From Brevundimonas vancanneytii (GTDB lineage Bacteria > Pseudomonadota > Alphaproteobacteria > Caulobacterales > Caulobacteraceae), in contig CAMCIP010000160.1 of NCBI GenBank assembly GCA_945874855.1, positions 1 through 5,447 on the forward strand: a stretch of DNA of 5,447 bases. The letters run 5' to 3'. The position numbers and the translations under genes are program-made. Every line of letters starts with the position of its first letter. Position 1 is the first letter of the stretch. Below the pieces are notes generated by a model, which was given only the letters and a program-made list of their open reading frames with translations, searched no databases and was not told the DNA's origin. Shown here in pieces: positions 1-5,161 of the stretch.

Positions 1-1562
1 GCTTCATCCTCGACGTGCTCAAGAACTACACGCCCTACAAACTGGCCTTCCGTCTGGCCCACGACGGGCGGGATTGGGATGACACCGAGGTCGAGAAGTC
101 GACGGCCAACAAGGCGATCATGAAATGGGTGCAGCTGCACCCCTGGAACATCAGCCAGAAGGTCCAGATCGTCGTCGAACACTACCGCGAGAACGTGCAG
201 CCGCTGCTGGGCGGCAAGGCCAAGGCGATGGTTGTGCTGGGCAGCCGCGTGGAGGCCGTGCGGTGGCAGCTGGCGATCCGCAAATACATCGCAGACAAGG
301 GCTATGACCTCGGGGCCCTGGTCGCCTTCTCCGGCGAGGTGAACGACAAGACGTCGGGCGAAGAGCCCTTCACCGAGACCAGCGCGACGATGAACCCCGG
401 GCTGAAGGGCAGGGACATCCGCGACGCCTTCGCCGGGCCCGAGCACCATCTGCTGCTGGTCGCCAACAAGTTCCAGACCGGGTTCGATCAGCCCCTGCTG
501 TGCGGCATGTATGTGGACCGGCGGCTGGCCGGCATCCAGGCGGTCCAGACCCTGTCGCGGCTGAACCGGGCGCATCCGGGCAAGGACACGACCTACATCC
601 TCGATTTCGTGAACAGCTCCGAGGAGGTGCTGACGGCCTTCCGGATGTATCACGAGACGGCCGAGCTGGAGGCCGCGACCGACCCCAACCTGATCTTCGA
701 CCTGCGTTCCAAGCTGGACGCGGCCGGCCACTATGACGACTTCGACGTGGAGCGGGTGGTGCGGGTCGAGCTGGACCCCAAGGCGACCCAGGGACAGCTG
801 ATCTCCGCCCTGGAGCCGGTGGCTGACCGGGTGCTGAAGGCCTTCAACGGCGCGAAACAGGCCCTGACCACCGCCAGGGCGACCGGCAACACCCAGGGCG
901 AGGCCGACGCCAAGGACCACATGGCGGCCCTGGACCTCTTCAAGGGCGACATGGGCGCATACCTGCGCCTCTACAGCTTCCTCAGCCAGATCCTCGACTA
1001 CGGGAACACCGACGTCGAGAAGCGGGCGATCTTCTACCGGCGTCTGCTGCCCCTGCTGGAGTTCGGCCGCGAGCGGGAGGGGGTGGACCTGACTGGCATC
1101 AAGCTGACCCACCACACGCTCAAGAACGAGGGCAGGCGTGACCTCAGCTTCGCCGCCGGCGAGACGCCCAAGCTGACCGGCATGTCGGACACCGGCTCCG
1201 GCAGCATCCAAGAGAAGGAGAAGGCGCTCCTCGACGAGATCATCGCCCGCGTGAACGACCTGTTCGGAGCCGACACCACCGACGCGGACCAGCTCGTCTA
1301 TGTGAACCAGGTGCTGAAGGGGAAGCTGCTGGAGTCCGACGAGCTGGTGCAGCAGGCGACCAACAACACCAAGGCGCAGTTCGCCAGCTCGCCGACGCTC
1401 GGCAAGGAGCTGCTCGACGCCATCATGGACGCCCTCGTCGCCCACAACAGCCTGAGCAAGCAGGCGCTGGAGTCGCCGAAGATCCAGGAGGGGCTGAAGG
1501 ACGCGCTGCTGGGGCCAGGGCAACTGTATGAGGCGTTGCGGGCGCGCCGGCGGCCTGCATGA
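1..1562 (+). CDS. hsdR: Type I restriction endonuclease subunit R (HsdR), C-terminal part; 5' end outside window
   Basis: This is the motor/nuclease subunit of a type I restriction-modification complex, which translocates DNA by ATP hydrolysis and cleaves unmodified DNA. The frame is open from base 3 (FILDVLKNYT), so the GTG at 15 is internal. About 519 residues are visible, roughly the C-terminal half of a normal HsdR. The second RecA-like helicase lobe is clear: a motif IV-like strand KAMVVLGSRVEAVRW (about 220-265), motif V VANKFQTGFDQPLL (about 460-501) and motif VI QTLSRLNRAHPGKD (about 546-587) with the two arginines expected of the ATPase finger. From about 750 on it is charged and helical, as in the HsdR C-terminal domain that docks on HsdM/HsdS, and it ends in GPGQLYEALRARRRPA, a typical family tail. 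The PD-(D/E)XK nuclease and helicase motifs I-III must lie upstream, as must hsdM and hsdS if present, so activity cannot be judged. The visible part has no frameshift. Confidence 0.93.
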   Translation, partial: FILDVLKNYTPYKLAFRLAHDGRDWDDTEVEKSTANKAIMKWVQLHPWNISQKVQIVVEHYRENVQPLLGGKAKAMVVLGSRVEAVRWQLAIRKYIADKGYDLGALVAFSGEVNDKTSGEEPFTETSATMNPGLKGRDIRDAFAGPEHHLLLVANKFQTGFDQPLLCGMYVDRRLAGIQAVQTLSRLNRAHPGKDTTYILDFVNSSEEVLTAFRMYHETAELEAATDPNLIFDLRSKLDAAGHYDDFDVERVVRVELDPKATQGQLISALEPVADRVLKAFNGAKQALTTARATGNTQGEADAKDHMAALDLFKGDMGAYLRLYSFLSQILDYGNTDVEKRAIFYRRLLPLLEFGREREGVDLTGIKLTHHTLKNEGRRDLSFAAGETPKLTGMSDTGSGSIQEKEKALLDEIIARVNDLFGADTTDADQLVYVNQVLKGKLLESDELVQQATNNTKAQFASSPTLGKELLDAIMDALVAHNSLSKQALESPKIQEGLKDALLGPGQLYEALRARRRPA

Positions 1563-1691
1563 AATCGCCCTCGCGCTGAACCTCTCGTCGCATAACCGGC
1601 TGCACTCAGCTCAGTCGGCTACCGGCATGGCGATGGGGATCGGCCTTGGACGCCGGTCGGTATTTCGGCTCTACGGGCTTCACCCGGGGAT

Positions 1692-1721
1692 TTATTACCA
1701 GATCCCCAAAAATGGTAATAG
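1692..1721. repeat. Upstream dyad 1: TTATTACC-N14-GGTAATAG, candidate operator
   Basis: Perfect 8-bp inverted arms TATTACCA (1693-1700) and TGGTAATA (1713-1720) flank a 12-base centre. Aligned to dyad 2, the spacing is TTATTACC-N14-GGTAATA in both, so half-sites are 22 bp apart, about two helical turns. The left 16 bases, TTATTACCAGATCCCC, match dyad 2 at 15 of 16 positions. The element is AT-rich in GC-rich surroundings and lies 53-82 bp upstream of the nucleotidyltransferase start. There is no T-run, so it is not a simple terminator. A role as binding site for a dimeric regulator is inference. Confidence 0.6.
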
Positions 1722-1740
1722 TAAGCCTCGCAGAAATCGG

Positions 1741-1770
1741 TTATTACCAGAACCCCGGAAGCGGTAATAA
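1741..1770. repeat. Upstream dyad 2: TTATTACC-N14-GGTAATAA, candidate operator overlapping the ribosome-binding region
   Basis: Perfect 8-bp inverted arms TTATTACC (1741-1748) and GGTAATAA (1763-1770) flank a 14-base centre. The right arm ends 3 bp before the ATG at 1774. The only Shine-Dalgarno-like sequence for that gene, GGAAG (1757-1761), lies inside the centre. A bound protein, or an RNA hairpin with these arms, would therefore act right at translation initiation. This is the second tandem copy, starting 49 bp after dyad 1. Confidence 0.6.
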
Positions 1771-1773
1771 GCC

Positions 1774-2889
1774 ATGCAAGCCCTCGATCACAGCTATCGC
1801 GTCCTCTACTCCGAACTCGCCCAGCGCGCCCTGGACGCCCAGTTCACCACGGAGTTCTCCATTGAGGGCCGCTTCATCACCCAGGAGGTGAGCGGCCGGC
1901 GCTACTGGTATTTCGACACCGCCAAGCCCGAGGGAGGCGGCAAGAAGCGGCGCTATGTCGGGCCGGTCGACGATGAGGCGATCACCTCACGGGTGGAGCA
2001 TTTCAAGGACCTCAAGGCGGATCACAAGATGCGCCGCAAGCTGGTCTCCACCCTGGTCCGCGAGGCCTACCTGCCCCAGCCGGACCGTCTGGCGGGAGAC
2101 GTGATCCAGGCGCTGGCCGAGGCCGGCTTCTTCCGGTTGAGGGGCGTGCTGGTCGGCACGACGGCCTTTCACGTCTACTCGGCCCTGCTGGGCGTCCGGC
2201 TCAACCAGGCCAACATGGTCACCGGCGACGCCGATTTCGCTCAGTTCCACTCCATCTCGGTGGCGGTCGAGGACGCCATACCCCCGGTCCTCGACGTCCT
2301 GCGCGAGGTGGACGAGACCTTCCGCGAGGTTCCGCATCAAGCGGACGGTCGCCGATCGACCCAGTTCCGCGCCCGATCAGGCTACAAGGTGGAGTTCCTG
2401 ACCCCCAACACCGGCTCCAGCGACCATGACGGTCGGCCGGCCCCCATGCCCGCCCTGGGTGGAAGCGCCGCAGAGCCCCTGCGCTTCCTCGACTTCCTCA
2501 TCCACGCGCCCCGGCGGGCGGTCCTGCTGCATGGCGCCGGAGTGCCGGTTCTGGTGCCGGCGCCCGAGCGCTACGCGGTGCACAAGCTGATCGTGGCCTC
2601 CCGCCGCCGACAGGACGGCGACAGCGCCGCCAAGGCTGACAAGGACCGCGCCCAAGCGCTCGCCCTGATGACCGCCCTCGTTGCGACCCGCAATGTGGCG
2701 GACCTGGCCGACGTCTGGATGGAGGCACGCGATCGCGGCGTCGCCTGGCGTGAAGCGATCGACAGCAGCATGGCGGCCCTTGCTCCCAAGGACTGGGAGT
2801 CGATCCGCGTGAGCATGGCCAAGGCGATGAAGAAGATCGGCGCCGACCCCGATCGCTACGGGCTCGCCGATCCGCAGAGCGACATCTAG
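1774..2889 (+). CDS. GSU2403-type nucleotidyltransferase-fold protein (NTP_transf_8-like), 371 aa
   Basis: Recognised from memory as a member of the GSU2403 / NTP_transf_8 nucleotidyltransferase-fold group; no search was run. The N-terminal part (1-100) is a helical and beta module containing RRYWYFDTAKPEGGGKKRRYVGP (residues 42-64 in part), typical of this group. The NTase core follows: LVGTTAFHVYSALLG (126-140) as the glycine-containing helix entry, TGDADFA (150-156) supplying the D-x-D metal pair (D152, D154), and VEFLTP (206-211) with E207 as possible third acidic residue. The C-terminal part has PERYAVHKLIVASRRR (264-279), resembling the segment after the core in AbiEii-like NTases, then helices. 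With these acidic residues present, the protein may be catalytically active; its substrate is unknown. The start is ATG 1774, with GGAAG 12 bases upstream inside a dyad. It follows hsdR by 211 bp on the same strand. A defence, toxin-antitoxin or RNA-modifying role is inferred only from context and fold. Confidence 0.85.
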   Translation: MQALDHSYRVLYSELAQRALDAQFTTEFSIEGRFITQEVSGRRYWYFDTAKPEGGGKKRRYVGPVDDEAITSRVEHFKDLKADHKMRRKLVSTLVREAYLPQPDRLAGDVIQALAEAGFFRLRGVLVGTTAFHVYSALLGVRLNQANMVTGDADFAQFHSISVAVEDAIPPVLDVLREVDETFREVPHQADGRRSTQFRARSGYKVEFLTPNTGSSDHDGRPAPMPALGGSAAEPLRFLDFLIHAPRRAVLLHGAGVPVLVPAPERYAVHKLIVASRRRQDGDSAAKADKDRAQALALMTALVATRNVADLADVWMEARDRGVAWREAIDSSMAALAPKDWESIRVSMAKAMKKIGADPDRYGLADPQSDI

Positions 2890-3025
2890 ATCGCGGCCAT
2901 CCGGAGGCCTGAGAACAGGGCGTGTCGGATGCAGGCGCTGCGGTCCCGCCGAAGGCCACGACCTTGCGCGGGTTCGCTGGGTCCTTCTGGACCTCCTTGC
3001 CCACTTCGGGCAGGCGGATTGTCAC
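2886..3025 (-). pseudogene. Probable frameshifted 3' remnant of an unidentified minus-strand gene
   Basis: On the minus strand, codons from GTG 3025 read TIRLPEVGKEVQKDPANPR then KVVAFGGT, with G/C at third position in about 25 of 28 codons and a much lower G/C share at second positions. That is the periodicity of a real high-GC gene, not of intergenic DNA. A second frame, entered around 2936, reads ACIRHALFSGLRMAAI and stops at TAG 2888-2886, also with high third-position G/C. The simplest reading is the 3' end of a gene broken by a frameshift. Its stop overlaps the convergent nucleotidyltransferase stop (TAG 2887-2889). I do not recognise the family, and no start with a ribosome-binding site is evident. 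It could also be chance, since GC-rich DNA often looks codon-like. Confidence 0.3.
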
Positions 3026-3048
3026 GGCCTGATGAAGGGAATGGTAAC
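3019..3048 (+). promoter_or_regulatory. Weak candidate promoter for copC-copD
   Basis: TTGTCA (3019-3024) matches the -35 consensus at 5 of 6 positions. An 18-base spacer leads to GGTAAC (3043-3048), a poor -10 matching only at TAA. This would leave a leader of about 30 bases before copC. No metal-regulator dyad like the one in front of copA is visible here. Low confidence. Confidence 0.22.
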
Positions 3049-3073
3049 AGGCAGCCGTAGTAGGGATTGTCTC

Positions 3074-3079
3074 AGGAGG
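3074..3079 (+). promoter_or_regulatory. Ribosome-binding site fixing the copC start
   Basis: AGGAGG is a full Shine-Dalgarno match, 5 bases before ATG 3085. It rules out the in-frame TTG at 3067, which lies upstream of this site and would place the site inside the coding sequence. Confidence 0.85.
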
Positions 3080-3084
3080 CTCTC

Positions 3085-3435
3085 ATGGTTCGCATTCTCT
3101 CGCTTTTGACCGCAGCGGTGATGGTCAGCGCCTCGCCCGTGTCAGCGCATGCCCGGCTGATCTCGGCCACGCCTGCAAGCGGCGCAGTCGTTTCCGCGCC
3201 GGGTGAAGTCAGCCTGACGTTCAGCGAGCGGTTCGCCGCGAGGTTTTCCAGCATCGAGGTCAAGGATGCCGAGGGCCGGGCCGTCACGTTGAGGCAAGAG
3301 GTCTCGCCGGACGGCAAGACTCTGAGCGGCGCATTCGCGCGCGCCCTGCCGACAGGCGTCTACGAGGTGCGATGGGCCATAGCGGCGGCCGATGGCCACC
3401 GAATGACCGGCTCCTACAGCTTCACGGTGCGATGA
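3085..3435 (+). CDS. copC: CopC-family periplasmic copper-binding protein
   Basis: A 116-residue precursor of the CopC/YobA family of small beta-barrel periplasmic copper proteins, which bind Cu(II) and work with CopD. A signal peptide spans residues 1-21 (MVRILSLLTAAVMV, ending SPVSA), with predicted cleavage before H22. The mature protein would then start HARLISATPASGA, placing a histidine at the N-terminus as CopC Cu(II) binding requires. The other expected ligands are present in AADGHRMTG: D103 and H105 (mature D82 and H84). The family segment PGEVSLTFSERF is at 39-50. The methionine-rich Cu(I) site of Pseudomonas syringae CopC is absent, since the mature part has a single Met (M107), so this is a Cu(II)-only type. 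A strong AGGAGG supports the start. copD begins 4 bp after the stop, so the two are almost surely co-transcribed. Confidence 0.93.
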   Translation: MVRILSLLTAAVMVSASPVSAHARLISATPASGAVVSAPGEVSLTFSERFAARFSSIEVKDAEGRAVTLRQEVSPDGKTLSGAFARALPTGVYEVRWAIAAADGHRMTGSYSFTVR

Positions 3436-3439
3436 ACCG

Positions 3440-4345
3440 GTGATCGACGCCGCAGTCATCGGATTGCGTTGGGTGCAGTATCTCGCAGCCGTGGCGGCGC
3501 TCGGGCTGCCCCTGTTCGGGATCTATGGATTTCGCAACCGGCCGTCCGGACCAGTTGCCGGTATTTCCGTGGCCGCCGGACTGCTTCTGGCTGCGGGTGC
3601 CCTCGGGGGCATCGTCGCCCAGACGGCGATGATGGCAGGCGATTGGACGGCCGCGCTGGATCTGGCGGCGCTCGGCTATGTGGTCCAGTCCACAAGCCTC
3701 GGCATGGCGCATATCATCCGTGCCGCGCTGGCCGTCATCGGCGTCATCGCGCTGCTCATCAATCAGTCGAGCAGGGCGGGTTCGACGCTGGCCATCCTCG
3801 CCTTCGGCGGAGCGGTAGCCAGCTTTGCGTGGAGTGGGCACGGTGCCGCGACCGAAGGGGCGGAGGGCCTCTTTCACCTGGCGGCGGACATCGCGCACCT
3901 TCTCGCTGCCGCCGTTTGGCTGGGCGCTCTGGCGGGCTTCTGTCTGATGTTGGCTCGCCCACTGAAAGGCGAGATCGAGGAGTCCGCGCGATCTCTGGCC
4001 GGTTTCGCCACTGTCGGAACGGTCACGGTGGCGGTGCTGACTGTGACGGGACTGGTCAACAGCGCCTTCCTGGTCGGACTGGAGGGGTCCGGCCGGCTCG
4101 CCAGTTCAGCCTGGGGCCTCCTGCTGCTTGCAAAGCTGGGGCTGTTCGCGGTGATGGTCTGGCTTGCCGCGCACAATCGCTACGTCCTGACCCCCGAACT
4201 GGATCGGGCCATCGCGCAAGGCAGCGAAACTGGCGGCCCGGTCAAGAGTTTGCGGATCAGCATCGGACTGGAGCTGGCTGCCGGCATCGTCTTGCTCGGC
4301 CTGGTCGCGGCGATGGGTGTTCAGATGCCGCCCGCGTCGATGTGA
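3440..4345 (+). CDS. copD: CopD-family inner-membrane copper protein
   Basis: A 301-residue polytopic membrane protein of the copper resistance D family, about the usual length. It is proposed to move copper from the periplasm or CopC across or into the inner membrane. About eight hydrophobic segments are visible, near residues 10-30, 38-62, 86-108, 115-131, 146-171, 188-213, 222-245 and 271-295. Family signatures are WSGHGA (131-136) and HLAADIAHLLAAAVWLGAL (146-164). Candidate copper-binding histidines are H91, H134, H146 and H153. The start is GTG 3440, just after the copC stop (3433-3435). No clear Shine-Dalgarno precedes it, so translation is probably coupled to copC. The ATG at 3432 is rejected because it meets a stop after three codons. 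The C-terminus is short and ends MGVQMPPASM. The next gene converges, with stops 3 bp apart. Confidence 0.92.
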   Translation: MIDAAVIGLRWVQYLAAVAALGLPLFGIYGFRNRPSGPVAGISVAAGLLLAAGALGGIVAQTAMMAGDWTAALDLAALGYVVQSTSLGMAHIIRAALAVIGVIALLINQSSRAGSTLAILAFGGAVASFAWSGHGAATEGAEGLFHLAADIAHLLAAAVWLGALAGFCLMLARPLKGEIEESARSLAGFATVGTVTVAVLTVTGLVNSAFLVGLEGSGRLASSAWGLLLLAKLGLFAVMVWLAAHNRYVLTPELDRAIAQGSETGGPVKSLRISIGLELAAGIVLLGLVAAMGVQMPPASM

Positions 4346-4348
4346 CGA

Positions 4349-4828
4349 TCAGCGCGGCGCTCGCGACGACCAGTGGATGTGGCGGATACTCCAGCCGTCG
4401 GCGCCTCTATGCAGGATCATGGTCTCGGCGGTCAGGCGATCGACCGGCCGTCCACTGAACGTGCCGCGGGTTCGCCCCTCGGTCAGCACCCAGGCGATGT
4501 CACCCTCGACCCAGGCCGCACGGCGCGTGACCTCGGCGGTCGTGGCGGCGGCGAAGGCCATGTCGGCGGGCAGATGATGGCCGGCATACTCCTCGCGCGA
4601 CCGCTCGGCCCCGCCTTCTTCCAGAACCATGACGTCTTCGGCAAGGAGAGCCAGCACGGCGTCGGCGTCGCCCGAACCGAGGGCGGCGTGGAAGGCGTCC
4701 GCAACCGCGACCGCGGGGGCCGCCGGGTCAGCCGCCGTCTGGACGGACGCGGGTGATACCGGGCCATCTTGCGCCATGGCGGAGGTTGCGGAGACGGCGA
4801 GCACGGCGGCGAGGATCAGGCGGTTCAT
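4349..4828 (-). CDS. Secreted NTF2/SnoaL-like (DUF4440-type) protein
   Basis: A 159-residue protein with a Sec signal peptide (MNRLILAAVLAVSATSAMA, cleavage before QDG) and an NTF2-like cone-fold domain. Fold hallmarks are the first helix AVADAFHAALGSGDADAVLALLAEDVMVLEEGG (residues about 38-70 in part), the middle strand AAWVEGDIAWVLTEGRTRG, and the end strands ETMILHRGADGWSIRHIHWSSR. Such domains can be enzymes or mere binding pockets, and no catalytic assignment is possible here. The periplasmic location and position between copCD and copA suggest an accessory role in copper handling, which is inference. On the minus strand GGAG (4838-4835) is 6 bases before ATG 4828 and only 3 before ATG 4831. 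The second ATG is chosen, though starting at 4831 would add just one Met. A longer open frame reaching 4978 lacks a signal peptide at its start and is not favoured. The gene converges on copD. Confidence 0.82.
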   Translation of the reverse strand: MNRLILAAVLAVSATSAMAQDGPVSPASVQTAADPAAPAVAVADAFHAALGSGDADAVLALLAEDVMVLEEGGAERSREEYAGHHLPADMAFAAATTAEVTRRAAWVEGDIAWVLTEGRTRGTFSGRPVDRLTAETMILHRGADGWSIRHIHWSSRAPR

Positions 4829-4831
4829 CAT

Positions 4832-5099
4832 CGGCTCCAGAGGGGCGGCCAACGAGACTATGCTGGCCCTACGCCACAAGGGAAGCGGCCGCTCACCATT
4901 GCCGAACAGACGCGATTGAGCCGGTCCGACCGAGCCTCTGCGACCAGCTGCCGCGAGGGGTGGACGCTTTGCGGCCATAGGCCTTCATCAGACAGATGGG
5001 TTAGGACAGACAGAAGATGTCGATCCGCCCGGATCGCCATGCGACGTCGGGCACCCTCGGCGATGGATCAAGCGAGGCCACCCGTAGCAGGCCCGCGTC
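4832..5099. other. Divergent intergenic region between the NTF2-like gene and copA
   Basis: This stretch separates two divergent transcription units and shows no convincing gene. Open frames crossing it are short or lack ribosome-binding sites. It contains a strong palindrome (5017-5040). A possible minus-strand -10-like CATAGT (4864-4859) lies upstream of the NTF2-like gene, with only a poor -35 partner at 17 bases. Nothing else is recognisable. Confidence 0.5.
5017..5040. repeat. 24-bp near-perfect palindrome
   Basis: The core arms CGATCCG (5021-5027) and CGGATCG (5030-5036) are perfect inverted repeats around CC. Symmetry continues through one mismatch to ATG (5017-5019) and CAT (5038-5040), giving 10 of 11 pairs. 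It sits 60 bp upstream of the copA -35 box. No T-run follows on either strand, so a rho-independent terminator is unlikely. It could be an operator or a chance hairpin in GC-rich DNA. Confidence 0.5.
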
Positions 5100-5130
5100 T
5101 TGACTCCGTACCAGGGTACACGGTGCAGGT
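5100..5130 (+). promoter_or_regulatory. MerR-family-type (CueR/MerR-like) promoter and operator of copA
   Basis: The -35 box TTGACT (5100-5105) and -10-like GCAGGT (5125-5130) are separated by 19 bases, the overlong spacing that MerR-family activators correct by twisting DNA. The spacer contains the dyad GTACC-AG-GGTAC (5108-5119), centred in a 22-bp element (5103-5124) whose outer AC and GT also pair, 7 of 11 pairs in all. The left half TTGACTCCGTAC equals, from memory, that of the classic mer operator of Tn501/Tn21, while the right half differs. Transcription would start near 5137, leaving a leader of about 25 bases. Metal-responsive control by an unseen CueR/MerR-type protein is inferred; copper is likeliest given the gene driven. 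Confidence 0.68.
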
Positions 5131-5146
5131 CTGCGCCGCTTGGAAC

Positions 5147-5150
5147 GGAG
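5147..5150 (+). promoter_or_regulatory. Ribosome-binding site of copA
   Basis: GGAG lies 11 bases before ATG 5162 and 8 bases before the in-frame GTG 5159. Both starts are possible and differ by one residue. ATG is preferred as a codon, GTG by spacing. Confidence 0.5.
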
Positions 5151-5161
5151 AGCCGTGCGTG

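Noticed and set aside
1596..1618. Possible hairpin after hsdR (CCGGCTG, 9-base loop, CAGTCGG) as terminator
   Set aside because: The 7-bp stem needs one G-U pair and no T-run follows, so it is not distinguishable from chance in GC-rich DNA.
1646..1674. Possible promoter TTGGAC (1646-1651) with a 17-base spacer before the nucleotidyltransferase
   Set aside because: The matching -10 would be CTCTAC, a very poor match; the promoter position cannot be settled.
1528..1767. Open frame spanning the hsdR end and the dyad region (also a second one, 1646-1891)
   Set aside because: They overlap hsdR or the nucleotidyltransferase start, begin at poor starts without a ribosome-binding site, and their tails are explained by the dyad repeats.
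2498..2885. Long minus-strand open frame continuing inside the nucleotidyltransferase gene
   Set aside because: Its product there is an arginine/serine-rich shadow of the + strand gene; only the intergenic part above 2886 looks coding.
3042..3049. TGGTAACA before copC as another copy of the TGGTAATA half-site
   Set aside because: Single half-site with one mismatch and no inverted partner at the N14 spacing; probably chance.
3469..4458. 329-aa open frame overlapping copD in another frame
   Set aside because: Arginine/glycine-rich low-complexity translation typical of a shadow; the copD frame has clear membrane segments and family motifs.
4858..5040. 60-aa minus-strand open frame in the divergent gap
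   Set aside because: No convincing ribosome-binding site and no recognisable motif; it begins inside the 24-bp palindrome.
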